The notes under the pieces were generated by a model, which worked only from the letters and a program-made list of their open reading frames with translations, had not been told where the DNA came from and searched no databases. This document shows positions 1 to 12,057 of a stretch of 64,000 nucleotides of DNA, piece after piece. Made by a program: the position numbers and the translations under genes. The stretch's first letter is position 1. Each line of letters starts with the position of its first letter. The DNA comes from Trichoderma breve (Eukaryota > Ascomycota > Sordariomycetes > Hypocreales > Hypocreaceae), in the NCBI RefSeq assembly GCF_028502605.1, contig NC_079233.1, positions 4,278,001 to 4,342,000 of the forward strand. The letters run 5' to 3'.

Positions 1-2
1 TA

Positions 3-1094
3 TCAGATCATCGTGAGTTGATCATCCAAGTAGCTCAGATCGACGACGGAGGGCTTAATACCAGCGTTAGCAGCATTTTTATCGATGAAAGCTGCCAACC
101 ACTTTGGGTTTTCGTCCGCTGTCGAATTGTCAGTGACGCATCTTCGACACGAGGGCTTATTCAGTCAAAACTCACCTAACCAATGTCCGGCCTTTGGCAC
201 ATAGACCGTCTTGACAGAAACTGCTGTCGGTCCCCATAGGCTCTGGTTAATCTCATCAGAAACCCCACTGGCTTCTCCCCAAAGCACATTCACGGGAACC
301 TGAATAGGAGTTTCTCTGAGCGGCTTGAAATACTCCATCTCGCGCCAGATATTTCCGTTGAGGAACTCGGTCATAGCACGCAAATATCCTGGCTTTCCCA
401 AGGATGCAGCGTAACGCTCGACATGATCAGGAGATATGAGAGCGCCAGCCGCATAGGCGCTATGCCAGAAATACCAATTGAGGAATTCCTTTTCGCGTCC
501 GCGGATGAGGAACTCGGCTGCTTCAGGGACGGTAAAGAGGGCCAGGTGCCAGTGTCCGTATAGGTTTCTCGAAGGGTCTGGATTTTGGAAAACTTCGTGT
601 CCGTAGGCTGGGAGGGCGTATTCTCCCACGCTCAGGGATGCCACGCGGTCCGCGTACTTCCATGCGAGAACAGATCCCACAGAAGCACCTTTGTCGTAAC
701 CGAATACGGCCACTTTCTCGATACGCAAGAAATCCAACAGTGCAATAATAGCTTCTGCGGCCGACGCCGAAGTATAGTTGCCCGATTCACTCAGCGTTGA
801 CTGGCCCATGCCAGGCAGGTCGGGGGCGATGACGGTATATTTGGACGAAAGTAGTGGGCCTACTTTGTGCCACATGAGCTGTACCATATTAGTTTAGTCG
901 TTTGTTCAAATTAATAGGAAGCAAGTGTGAAGGGGAAAAAAGTATGTTGGACGTACGGAATGTTGTGGACATCCGTGTAAGAGCAGAACGGCCGGGCCTG
1001 TGCCATCATAGCGGGCGAAAAGGCTTGTGTCCGCCGTCTTGACTCGAATTGAACGCCATTCGTCAAACGGCAGAGATACGTTTTGCGCAGACAT
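3..1094 (-). CDS. Epoxide hydrolase / haloacid dehalogenase-like alpha/beta hydrolase
   Basis: Three exons (1094-957, 878-176, 118-3) give 318 aa. The first exon ends in HGCPQHS and the second resumes LMWHKVG, the oxyanion-loop HG-P region of soluble epoxide hydrolases and fluoroacetate-dehalogenase relatives. DLPGMGQS follows. The nucleophile elbow reads GYDKGAS, so the nucleophile is Asp (G-x-D-x-G), as expected for epoxide hydrolases and dehalogenases rather than esterases. A catalytic-His motif AGHWLADENP spans the last intron. No signal peptide is visible, so the protein is probably cytosolic. It likely hydrolyses epoxides or carbon-halogen bonds; the substrate is unknown. It is divergent from the Zn2Cys6 factor starting at 1421 with 326 bp between starts, so co-regulation is plausible. 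The family is clear, the substrate is not. Confidence 0.85.
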
Positions 1095-1420
1095 TGTGAG
1101 AATTGTTAATTGTTTATCTTGAATAGAATAGATGTTACTTATAGAATAAAGATATATCCACCAAGCAAGGGCTTTTGCATCTTATATACATGTTTTTTTG
1201 TGATGATTCAATTGACAGTATTTGCTATTCTATGGCAGTAGACCGGAATATTGGGCGCTACAGCTGAATTGGTGGTGGCGTGGAACTTTGGCTAGCCTGG
1301 GATGGAATGATGTTGCGCAGTTCGGATCCGAGATTCAAGTCTCGCTTTTTTTTCCCGCGCCATTATTCGTAGAATGCTGCTTAGCAATCCAATGACCCAA
1401 GCATCTACACAACTTCCACC
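1095..1420. other. Divergent promoter region
   Basis: This intergenic stretch separates two divergently transcribed starts, the hydrolase ending at 1094 and the Zn2Cys6 regulator starting at 1421. It is AT-rich close to the hydrolase. I see no gene in it. Confidence 0.5.
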
Positions 1421-3867
1421 ATGGTCCCAGGCAGACTCGGAACCGAGACTGCACGCAGGCGACAGTTCTCCAGCTGCGACTACTGTCGTAAATCGCGTAT
1501 TGCATGCGATGCATCTCAATTACAAAGGAACCAAGAAATATCTTCCGGTAGTCCCGACGCGGGTTCGTCGTCATCGCGCGTTCAGTGCACAAACTGTTCG
1601 AAGCGCTCTCTGACGTGCACCTACGAGGTAAGTCTAGACAATCTTTTGGTTGCTAATCACAGAGTTGCCATTCTAATGATGATGATTCATCTTAGTGGAT
1701 TCGGGACCGTGGAACAAGGGATGTAGCTGCTGTAGGAGATGCCAATAGGCCAAGAACTCGTCAGCTCTCTCGTCGTTCGGCAACTGGTCGTTCCAGAAGA
1801 GCGCCCACTAGGACACATGTAACCAATAGCCCAGAGCCTTCTGAAGAGACACAACATGACGAAGCAGAGCCAGCTGCAACTGCAGAGACTAATGACCATA
1901 CCCAGTACGTCCAGATTCTTAACTCTCTACTGCTGATTATTCAGTTCCTTATCCTCGGCTTAATAGGATCATACCCAGTTCTGAATTATCCCAGCAAACT
2001 GAGGCCAGGGTACTACATGACCACCTATGGACAGTTTTCAGTCTGATATTCGAGCCTGTTCTTACTCTCTGGACCGGCCCGGACTGCAGTCCCTATGTGG
2101 TACCTGATCATGTGAATTACCTTCTCTATTCCATGATTAATACACATTCCACATCGTACTAATTGTGGTAACAGATGTCTAATCTCACAATGCTGCAGCT
2201 AGCTGTTTCCCTTGATTGGGCCAATTGCACCTGTAGAACTGACAACCATGTCGCACGCCGTCATGGCTGGCACTGCCCGAGAGGCGATCGCGCCGTCCAA
2301 CTAGCATTAATTTCCGCAGTACATTCGTTCTCTTTCCGCTGGCTACCGTTAGTCACGGATACTGCAGGGGATGGCCAGCAGCTTCTGCGACTTGGCGAGC
2401 ACCTCTGGACCAATGCCAAGTCCAGAATCATGTCCGTTTTTGACAAGCTCAGCTATCAAACAGCTTTGGCTTTGTATCTGTTCGGACTAACTCCAATTCC
2501 TAAAGGTGCTTCCGTGGATGTCGAGAATGCTCACAGCGCTGGCGAGGTCAGCATCGATATGGCACTTCGCCAAATTCACAGGCTAAGAGTAAAACGACGC
2601 GATATCAGATTTTCCGGTACTGGCCTTTCAATTGGTAGAAGCGATGGAGAAACCCCCATTAACCACAACCCTGTGAATGAAGATTTTATCCATGCCGAGA
2701 ATATGATGTACTGGGCTGGGGTAGTATTCGATACCTCTTCAGCTATGACTAGAGGGTGCCCTTCCATCCTGTGTAGTGGCGTGTTTGGCTTTGAAGAAGA
2801 GCCAGTCTTTCGCCTTATGAAAGCCCGAGTTCAACTCTTCCATGAGAGTACAGAGTCATGGAGACAGAATGGGTTTGTCCCGACAAGTCATGCTACGCTA
2901 TATGTTGTTCACCGGGCGTCCACCTGGAAAGGATACGTCTGGAAAATAATCGGAGCTCTGCGAGAAGCTATCAATCACGGCTATGGAGAGGCTGTCATAA
3001 CAAGGCTGAAAACGCTTATTGCTGAGGCTCTGGATCGCTTCGATAGAACCTTCAAACCCCTTCTTGCAGCCTGTGAGAAGCACATTCTCTTTTCCAGCAA
3101 GGATGCTCGATTGTGTTATTGTAAGTATAGCAACCTACAATGTTTATCATTGTGAGTAAGAGCTTCCAAGCTAACATGCAGTAGACCTTCTTCAATTGCA
3201 CTACTATATGGGCCTATTACTTCTATGTAGCCTAGCTGTAACTACGGAACGGACAGATATCGTTCCAATGTTTGATACCGTTCGTCGCGAATCTGTTCAC
3301 ACCATTTTCAGTGCGATTAGCTTTGGCCTCAGCTGTCAGGTGGCTCTTAGCCAAGATGAAAGCCAACGCAGCCGGAAACGCTTCTCATTGATCAACTTGG
3401 ATCCTTATCCACACCATATTCTCGCATCACTGCAGCTAGCTACTTATGTTTTGCTCGATTACCTGAAGCGAGATGAGATAACACAAGACGCGTTTGATAA
3501 CTTTTGTCGAATCGTCTTTGATGCGCTCGATGAAATTCCCCAGTGCATACAGTCAGTACAGAGAGTAAAGAAGCTCTTGTATGAGACACTGAGTGCCGGC
3601 GGTCATCATCTTGATACAGGCTCGGACGCACTACGTGAGCCGGCTACGAGTATTTTGAGCACCTCGGGAGGAGGACAACATCAGCAAGTAACCCGCAGTG
3701 ATCGTCAAACGAATAACGAAACTATGACTTCTGAGGAGCCAAGTGATGTTATCATGGCTTCAAATCAATTGGCTTCTACTTTGACCAATATCGACGAAGC
3801 AGGACTTAGTTGTTTAGCAGAGACACTCTTCGCTAGACCTGCAGTAGTACTTAGTACGGGATCATAG
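1421..3867 (+). CDS. Zn2Cys6 transcription factor with fungal regulatory domain
   Basis: Five exons (1421-1627, 1696-1904, 1967-2099, 2175-3120, 3182-3867) give about 726 aa. The N-terminal zinc cluster starts CDYCRKSRIAC, then a loop of roughly 28 residues, then CTNCSKRSLTC, matching C-x2-C-x6-C...C-x2-C-x6-C. An Arg-rich linker (RRSATGRSRRAPT) and an acidic stretch follow. The long helical C-terminal half resembles the fungal middle homology region; DLLQLHYYMG near residue 500 is typical. Two splice choices are ambiguous. The third donor could be 2100 or 2112, both phase 0. The last acceptor is a tandem site, cag/tag, of which the first restores the family-like DLLQ. It probably acts in the nucleus and may regulate the divergent hydrolase. 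Confidence 0.85.
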
Positions 3868-5165
3868 ATATGAGAACTGCAGAGTGAAATAGAAAAGAGT
3901 TTGTTTAATTAACCTGCGGGTACCTTTTGGGGCTTCGGAGGTTTGGTATCAATGTTTGCCATGCAGATAAGAAGATAGTGAGCCAGATCAACTGTAACAG
4001 TCCTCTACCCGTAGCATAGCCCTTGAAACCCCAAGATTATGATGAGCTCGGGATCAACTCCCCAATTACAATTGGGTCCAAGGCACAGTCTTGTCGGCCA
4101 TGAGGCTCAGGTTAGCTCTAGTTCTTTCTTTCTTGAATGCTACTAGGATATACTTATCAACTCGTGTAAGAGTTAGTTCGATTCTGAGAGTGGGGATGAT
4201 TTTTCTTCACAGGACTTTTGTTACGACTAGTACCAAGGTTGCTGAGATTCTCGCCGGCGTGTGTTTGATTCACCTATGGCACGAATCGCCAAAAGACGCA
4301 ATTCCGGTTTTTGTTTTCAAGAATACTTGTAATGGGCGTGACATCATCTAATACGAATCTGAGATGCTATCCGAGCCGGACTTGCGGTACTGATAAAAAT
4401 GCCATATTTACCACATAAAGAACTTTTGACTCCGCAATAAGTAGGAGTTCCGCAGTAAGATAGGAGTTCCGTAGTAAATATTATTATGGTATTAGGAATC
4501 TGGGACCGGGAACTGGTACTTCAATACTTCCGATCAGTTGCGTCCCAATTAAGCATCTCATTCGATAGAAGGCTATTAGCGCTACGCATGTGATATTTTG
4601 GTAAAATGACCCGAGATGAAAAGGAATAAAACTCCATGGAAGTCTGCAAGAACTCTTAGAATGAGAGTGACCAAGTGCCTTATCAAACCGGCTTATGCTA
4701 TTGGCTCGAAATTTCTTCCTGTTCAAGTTAACAGTGTTTTTGACTACGACTATAGAATGATACTAACAACATATCTGACTCGTAACACGATAGCATGGTC
4801 TCCGACTACTCTTTTAACGCTTACGCGTACTTTTGTTTCTCACGAATCCTATTCCTATGCGCTAAGAAACTACATGGAATTTAAGAATGGCCATCAAATA
4901 GCATCACGTCACTGGCGCAAAAACCAACAAATGATTGATGTTCATCTCAATAGCTTACCCCGCAGTGCGTGCCGCTCCGCCCGTCTGAAGGATCATCACA
5001 GTCTCATCTAGATAAGAGATGGAATCCCTCATAAGCAAGAGATATTTTATCGGGGATGTACTTCATTCTTCCTGAAAGTTCTCCATGATCCAGGAACGCA
5101 AAGAGATCCTAAACTAGATCGTATTTCATATTGGCTTTCCTCAGCAACTCAGACAGTAACCAATC
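3868..5165. other. Intergenic stretch, no convincing gene
   Basis: The interval is AT-rich with scattered short reading frames, the longest at 4616-5011 (131 codons). That frame has no recognisable motif and an unconvincing composition. A short direct repeat lies at 4447-4479. Confidence 0.5.
4447..4479. repeat. Short tandem repeat AGGAGTTCCG(C/T)AGTAA
   Basis: Two adjacent near-identical copies about 19 nt apart, AGGAGTTCCGCAGTAA and AGGAGTTCCGTAGTAA, differ at one base. They are not inside a gene and no function is evident. Confidence 0.6.
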
Positions 5166-6843
5166 ATGTCTGGTCAATATAGCCACAATGGGTATGAATG
5201 CCATTTTCTCAGCGGGAAGCAAAACTTGTGATCATGAAATGAGTTCTCATATTTTTGTTAGGTATCTACAGCCAGGCAATGGAGCTGGAGGTGTCTATGG
5301 CCAATATGACGACAACAGACGTGGGTCGTCATCGCAGTTGAGCTCTCACTCGCAGAGTAGCACTGGAGGTCGACAGCGCAAAGGACTTGTCAGTGGCCTC
5401 GTGAGGGGTGTGGCTGCCGGCATTGGTCTTGCCTCTGAAAGTTACCATAATCATCAAGAGAAGAAAAAGGCAAAAGCATCAGCGGCCGCTGCCACTGGGG
5501 AAAGTTCAACAGCAGGGGAAAGCTCTAGGGCATTTCACAACGAAGCGCATCCAGAAGACTCGTCAAGGGGATTCCCAGATGAGAAGCGTCACAGTTCGCA
5601 TGAGCACGATGACGATGACTCTTCTGATAGTGAAGAGAATTCCGGCCCAATTCATGTTGATCAGAAGACGTCACGAGATTTAGAAGAGGCACAATGGGAA
5701 CTTGATGCTGCGCAGCGACAACTGGAACCGCCACCTGATTATGCTACTGTCATGGAACAAGACCTTGACGTCCAAGCCATGGCAGACGGGTTCGTTCGGA
5801 GTCATACGTTGCCACCAAACCAACAGATTCAGCAACACGGATTGCCTATGCCTGTGATCCTCCCACAACGGCGACCAGGAGAGCGGGCCCGCGGCTTTAT
5901 CCACGCGTACGCACCTCTGCTCCAAAACGTGGGAATCGACCAGGCAACTTTTATCGACTTTATCAAGCAGCTGAATATGGCGACAGCGCCATCGCCATGG
6001 ATCAATGCTATCAATGTGGCAGCTATTGCTGTGCAGGGTGTTCCTGAGCCCATCACCATTGCCGTTTCTATTGCTGCCCAGGTCACCACTCAAGTTAGTC
6101 TTCAAGCGCATAGCCGGTCTAAAACCAATACCTTTTTAAACAAAATGAATGCCGAATTCTTTCGACCACTTGGGCTTATAGCCCTTGTCATGACCTGGAA
6201 ACCAAGCCGGGTTGGTGAGGTCGTCACGCAAATGACGTTTGATGCAGCACTGGAGCAAGCTACGCAGAACGCTTCAGGTCCTCGACCTGGAATGGGCGGC
6301 GGTATTAGCAACAAGATGCAGGCTTCACACGGGACAACAAACTTTGAGTGGCCTGAGTCGGCGCCGCTGGTGTTTCCAACTCTGGACAAGCTGTCCGACT
6401 CTGCTGAAGGCAGGCAGGTGGTTGAAGAGGCTGAGAAGAAACAGCCAAACGGTATGAAGCGTAGCATGATATTCGCAATGGAGTATATGGATAAGAGATC
6501 CCAGGCTCAGTGGGCCAATATGCATCCGGAGAGCCGTCTCGCTCAATTGAACGTCAAGCCTGAGTTCCATTCACGTTACGCGGATCCGAACCATCCAGCT
6601 AGCAGCGGCAGTCTCTTAGCTTTACTAACAGGCGGCGCTATCGGTGGCGGAGTCAGCGACCGAAAGCAGGCCAGACGCGATCGGAAAGCCGCAAGACGTG
6701 ACCGTAGGTCACAGAGAAGAGAGGAGCGCGGACCGACAATCTTAAACACCGTCGGACCAGGAGCTCTGATCCGGGGCATCAGGAAAATTATGCATGAGGT
6801 TCGTCCAACTTCTTACCTACCATCAGTTCCGTTCATAATATGA
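5166..6843 (+). CDS. Conserved fungal protein with disordered N terminus and basic C terminus
   Basis: Two exons (5166-5191, 5262-6843) give 535 aa. The ATG at 5166 followed by a short intron yields MSGQYSHNGYLQPG, a better start than the unspliced upstream frame at 5131. Residues 1 to about 170 are low complexity: Gly/Ser/Gln-rich, then Ala/Lys, then an acidic Asp/Glu/Ser run (HDDDDSSDSEEN). A folded middle contains RGFIHAYAPLLQ, FIDFIKQLN and an alanine/valine-rich hydrophobic stretch around PEPITIAVSIAA. The C-terminal region has an Arg/Lys-rich repeat (RRDRKAARRDRRSQRR). I recall similar proteins in many ascomycetes annotated only as hypothetical. No enzymatic motif is visible and I assign no function. 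Confidence 0.8.
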
Positions 6844-7475
6844 TATACTTCTACGTTTATTATCTTTCAAATATATAAACATCGCTAAAGGCTTGATGAA
6901 GGATGTCTTATACCTCATGATTGCGAACTTACCGTCAGCTGAGGAAATGGCAGCAGCACAGCAATTCTTACAAATACATCCTGTACAAAGCTGATTTATA
7001 GAAGCATATGCATATCTATTGACGACGCATTATTTAGCTTAAGGAGCTTTCAACAGTTACACCATTGAATAGTTTCGCTTCAGTCTGTGTGTTGCTCCAT
7101 CAGTCATGAAAGTCATGAAATCATCAAATTAGTAACTGGGGCAAAGTAAGACGGAATTTCGTACAGGTGGTTAAAACTTGGAATTTACAAGATCGGTATC
7201 TCAGTTATTAAACTCAAATAACAATCGCGAATTTCTTTTTTTACGAAAGTCTTTTACTATAGCTTACGATGTAGCTAGCCTGAACCTCCGCGATTTTATC
7301 TGTGAGTATGTTGCCTATGACTTAATTCACGGTGAGATATAGGCCAAGGGATGCTTCGACGTCAATTTGTAAGTGGATTATCTTGTTTCTATTGGCTAGT
7401 GCATATACGGAGTCTAGAACCTCCGTCTAATTATGCATTTGCCTACACAGCTTCCACTGGTTTCGCAATATCTCT
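6844..7475. other. Intergenic, no gene seen
   Basis: AT-rich sequence between the conserved fungal gene and the convergent small gene ending at 7476. No coding pattern or RNA gene was recognised. Confidence 0.5.
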
Positions 7476-7838
7476 TTATTCAGTCATTCCGACGGGATCA
7501 TCCCCAGGCTCTTCATACGACCTTCTCGGCTTAGAGCCTCGAGTCCTTTCGTCAATAATGTTGGACTTATCAATAGCTTCCTTATCGTCTTGCTCTGCAT
7601 CGAATTAACAAATGCAACAAACATTTGACTAACAAGATGACAGTTGTGAAGAGAGAAGAAAAAAAGGGTACCTACCCAGTTGCTGATCGGTGTCTGCTGA
7701 AGATGCCTGAATCGGATCCTCAAGTGGACCATTATCGCTTTGCACGGGAATTGACTCTTTCCCTCCCGTTACATACGAGTCATCTTGGACTTGTCCCTCT
7801 GGAACGTTGTCTATTTGCTCCGATGCGTACTCAGACAT
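7476..7838 (-). CDS. Small hydrophilic protein, two exons
   Basis: Exons 7838-7676 and 7594-7476 join in frame to 93 aa starting MSEYASEQIDNVPEG. The protein is almost entirely polar and acidic. Its second half reads DKEAIDKSNIIDERTRG and ends EEPGDDPVGMTE. The SNI-x-x-RTRG element resembles small CHZ-like/hypothetical fungal proteins, but similarity to the histone chaperone motif is only partial and I do not assign that role. No signal peptide or membrane segment is visible. The donor gtaggt and acceptor gatgcag fit the frame exactly, which is the main support. The first in-frame ATG after an acceptor-like TTAG was used as start; an upstream exon cannot be excluded. Confidence 0.6.
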
Positions 7839-8788
7839 AGCGTGTATCAATGCCTTCTAAAAGTAAGAATTCAGTTAAAAAAGATTTCAGTATCAATTGT
7901 GTCAAGATTGCCTTTATTTCACAGCATCTAGTTGTCACAGGTAGTAGTATTTATAGTTGTAGATTAATGTAGGTTGAACTGTCCTGACATCACTTGATGC
8001 AGATTCACATGTGAGCATATAACTACCGTTGACGCGGGGAACGGGAACTTTCCGAGTTCGCGCCATTGTGGCTTTCGACTATGGAATGTGTAAAAGTAAA
8101 TTCTATCGATTTCTTTAGATCTGGATGCAAATCAATGTGTCATGGACAAGCAAGATCAATCGGTGTCCACGGATGCGCTACCTGAGGATCCATGATGCCT
8201 TGAGCGTGGCTTCCGCTATGCCCGGACACTCTTATGTGTCGGAATTGCGTGAGCTTTTCCATATCGAAATTGGTTCCACTAATCCTTTTGGATGTGGTTT
8301 CGTTCTCAACAGAAAACGGCTCTCGTCGATATGTAAAGGAAGAATTCGGTGAACCAGTGTCAATATTAATATTATATGACTGCTTTCAAAGAAATACATG
8401 ACGATATTGCATAACAGCTGAGACGTATGCTGAACAATCTGAGCGTCACACTACAACTATGACGACTTCGAAAGGGTATTGCTAGAAAAAGAGAAAAAGC
8501 AGTGATATGGAATCGCGAGTGGCCGATCGTTTACTATGTAGATGTACAAATATGATCGCTTCCATTTAGGCAGGGAAAGCTGCAACAATGAGCATGATAA
8601 GAATATCAATGTTCTATAACTGTGCGACAAATTATCCATGGCGACGATGGCCTCACTTGTGGCTGATAAATACAATGCGAGCAACATCGAAGGAAAGGAT
8701 AATGCTTCATATGGAATTGAAGCCTCCTACAGATCTCATATGGAACAGTCTGCTTATCTAGCTTCCTTCCCCTCACCATAAAGCATTT
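7839..8788. other. Intergenic, no gene seen
   Basis: Upstream region of the 93-residue gene and downstream region of the next small gene. Short frames such as 8125-8352 have no recognisable features. Confidence 0.45.
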
Positions 8789-9132
8789 TCATGCCTGCTT
8801 CTTTCCGCCCATCATTGATTGAACCGTACCTCCCACATTGCCCTCTGCTGTGAATTGCTCGCCAATCATTCCTTCCTTGCCGAAAGGCCCTCCTACCTTT
8901 TGCCCCATCCCTCCAATAGCACCCTCTTCTACAATGCACGAGAGACAAATAAGTATCACACTTCGTACCAAAAGTGAGAGGAAATCTGTGTGGTAATATC
9001 TGCCGACGTACCTGTGAAGTGTTGACCGACGGCACCTTCCTTGTCAAACATCTTGGGCTTCGTTTCATTAGCAGCCGTTTTAGGTGTGGTGTCTGAAACT
9101 AGACTCGGTTTTTGTTGAGGCTGAGATGACAT
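8789..9132 (-). CDS. Small glycine-rich repeat protein, two exons
   Basis: Exons 9132-9012 and 8928-8789 give 86 aa beginning MSSQPQQKPSLVSDTT. The second part contains imperfect repeats of a K/EEG(A/M)(V/I)G unit: DKEGAVGQHFT, EEGAIGGMG, GKEGMIGEQFT, AEGNVGGTVQ. The protein is hydrophilic and has no signal peptide. This pattern of short Gly-rich repeats with alternating charge resembles small fungal stress or hydration-type proteins, but this is only a resemblance. Exact in-frame splicing (donor gtacgt, acceptor ttgtag) and repeat continuity across the intron support the model. Confidence 0.6.
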
Positions 9133-9914
9133 GGTTCTTGGATTTCTTTCCGATGCTGCACAAGTTGGAAAGACAATGTTTAAAAAGTCTTGGGAGTTAT
9201 TTGATGACTGGATGCATTTGAAACCATTCGAAGTATACAAAAGCCAAATCTTATATAGAACATTATTTTTTGTCATATTAATGTGGTAGGAGCGAAGTGC
9301 TTGATGGCGCACAGCCATGATTCATGAATGACGCACGAGTCCGGCTCAACTTGAAGAGCCATTCTCAATGACGACTATCATTTACTTTTCTTATAAACTT
9401 AACCTGGTAATTGTGATGGAGTTGATGACGCTCAATGACACCTGCATTGATCATATCATTAAAAGTATGTGAATCATTGCCAGTCAATGATATTTCTCGA
9501 TCACATGATGCTAATTCAGTGGCAATTAACTTGTTGCAAATAGCCTCATATTTCTTCGGTATATGGACAAATACGACGTAGTTCATTACCATCGTAGCGT
9601 AAGTCTATTCTCTTGACCTTTTCTCATAATAAACTAAGAACAATCGATATTCTTCTAGGGCCATTCTGTAAAGTACCATCAGGGGATTTATGACTCCTGC
9701 ATACCTGTTAGCCAAAGCAGTTTATTAGGTGCCCGTTGTGGCTACAGTGTGACAAATACCAGCCAGGACTTGTCAATTCTAGATATCTAACCGACAGATC
9801 TATGCATGGTTGGGTTAACTTTGCCATTTCGTTGTTACAGTTTCTACCTTATATCTATATCCAAGTACAAGTTCTGTTGGAAGTAATCGGGTAAAGGATA
9901 TAATAGCTAGTCTA
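9133..9914. other. Intergenic, no gene seen
   Basis: AT-rich region between the small repeat protein gene and the alcohol dehydrogenase 3' end. A 75-codon minus-strand frame at 9365-9592 lacks any known motif and a canonical ATG context. Confidence 0.4.
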
Positions 9915-11165
9915 TTACTGAGGTATTTGGACAACGAAGCGACCGACAATATCACCGCGCTTCACTCGTTCGAATAGCTCTCCAGTTTTCGAAAACTCGA
10001 AGACTTCAACTTTCGGAACCACTTCTTTCTTGCCAGCTGAGATGAGCAAATCTTTGAGCTGTTTTTCAGACCCTACATGACAGGCTTTAATAACCAAACC
10101 TGTGAACTCGCATTAGCATAACTCTTCTCATCTATCACTCCCTTCTTTCCAATAGTCTCACTTACCTCTATATTCAAGATCAGTAGGAGAAATGGGGAGA
10201 CGATAATCCATTCTGGTAATACCAGCACAGACCATCGTTCCTGTAAATTTTAGATACTTCAGTGCCTGATCAAAGGCTTCAGTTGCTGCTGGGACAACTA
10301 TAGCCACGTCGGCACCTTTACCATTTGTCAATTCCATCACCCTTTTGATAACATCCTCTGTCTTGAAGTCGATAAAAGCGTTTGCTCCAAGTTCGAGACT
10401 TAGTTTTTGCTTGGTCGATCCGGTGTCGATTGCGATGATGTTTAAACGCTTGTGGCTCTTCATGTTAGAGGCAAGTTGAAGTCCCAAGTGCCCTAAACCG
10501 CCTCCTGATCCAGAGATAACCAAAGTGTCACCATCCGCAAGAGCATCGTCAGATAAGGATAAGGCCCCGACCATGGTAATGCCGCCGCAGAGAAACGGGG
10601 CGGCATGGAACGATGATAATTCATCTGGAATTGGCATCAAGTAATCCGCATTTGCGACAACATACTGCTGCATAGTCCCTGGTCTATCAGTGCCGGTATT
10701 TAGCTGGTTTATACACCAGTTATCAAGACCTGCTTTGCAATTGTAACAGTGGCCGCACACACTGTAAATCCACCCAAGGCCAACTCTCTGACCGAGAAGG
10801 GTATCCGCAACGTCGGGACCGAGCTGCACAACTTGGCCGATTCCCTCATGACAGGGAACTTCATCGTAATGGGGGTTGTTTCCCGTATATACGTAAATAT
10901 CTGAGTAGCTGAGGTTCACCAAAAGACAATATCAAGTCAGCCATCTATATTCAGTATAGTATAAAAGAGCAGGTTGCTCATGACTCGGTACTTCATTCGC
11001 TTCCATGACACACACTTACCAGATTCCTGAGCATTCCATCTTCAGTAAGACTTCATTTTTCCCAGGCTGCGGAACAGGATAATCATGGCGGATCTCTATC
11101 CGTGCATTTGAACCAGGATTCTTGATAAGAGCTGCTGTTTGGACGCTAGGGATTTGCGCGGTCAT
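9915..11165 (-). CDS. Zinc-dependent alcohol dehydrogenase (MDR superfamily)
   Basis: Three exons (11165-11020, 10908-10166, 10099-9915) give 357 aa. Catalytic zinc ligands are visible: Cys49 in CSGICYSD, formed across the first intron, the His in PCHEGIG, and the Cys in PFLCGG. The structural zinc site CGHCYNCKAGLDNWC has the usual four cysteines. The nucleotide-binding loop is GSGGGLGHLG. This matches yeast ADH1-type NAD-dependent dehydrogenases that oxidise primary alcohols or reduce aldehydes. Cytosolic location is likely because no presequence is seen. It sits beside unrelated metabolic genes, so its physiological substrate is unclear. Confidence 0.9.
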
Positions 11166-12057
11166 TTTGGAAGTGTCTCTGCAATATTGAAGTATTAACC
11201 CGGGTGATGAACTAGAGTTATGGTTCCGTAGTAAAGTAATATGACTGTTGATTTAAACAAATGCACCCTATTATGGATCATTATATGTAGACAACATCTA
11301 TTAATAATGAGCTACCAGGATTTCCTCGCTGCAACTGCGCATAAGCAACATGTTTCTAATCAATTCGGAAGCGAGACTTGGGGTTGGTGGGCTGGCTGTA
11401 ACCAACTGCTGGCTGGGGTAATTGACCGGATCCGAACAACGAAAGATAGTGTAGTGGAAGAGGGGTTGAATGTTATGAGGATTTCGGATCCGAGAGCGAC
11501 CGCGCCATGTACAGGGCTGGTGCTTACGACGGCAACTTGGCATTATGCTTACGGAGTACCTTGAGCTAATAAGCCCCTACGCCCCGTTTTAGGGAGGCCA
11601 TTTCTTCACCTGTGGTTTACAAATGCAGAAACCAGATAGTGGAACGTTTGTTAGCTTCCCATAACTTGGTTGTTACTTTTCTCCTTATGTGGACTAATCG
11701 CATACGTATTCTTATGATGACATGTATCGAAAAATCCTTGACTCTAGACTAAAGAATGCTCCTTTATTACCATTTCTCTCGGAAGAGGTGATCAAATCTT
11801 CTTAGGGAGACTGGAAAATATGACAAGATATAATTCCACAAACATAAACTAACAGGATTTCTGAAGCTCACAGAAAGGGCTCAAAATGAACAGCTCTCAG
11901 TACATGGAATGCGGTTAATGAGAAAATACGCAATGAAATAAATCAGTCGCAACCATAGTAGGTGGCTGGCAACTATTCGCATAAGATCACGTTGAAGCAA
12001 GGAGTAGATCTCAGGACGTAGGTTCAGGTGACGCTAGTCGCGGAAATAGACCGTGAA
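11166..12057. other. Intergenic with a duplicated 16-bp element
   Basis: No convincing gene. The sequence CCATAGTAGGTGGCTG at 11953-11968 recurs at 12068-12083. On the minus strand both copies read ATYYG-x-D followed directly by a stop codon. Confidence 0.4.

Noticed and set aside
4616..5011. 131-codon plus-strand frame as a gene
   Set aside because: No motif, AT-rich flanks, unconvincing composition and no splice partners.
9365..9592. 75-codon minus-strand frame as a small gene
   Set aside because: No recognised motif, no good splice continuation and no strong start context.
11241..11564. 107-codon plus-strand frame
   Set aside because: Low similarity to any known pattern and an overlapping antisense frame of equal quality.
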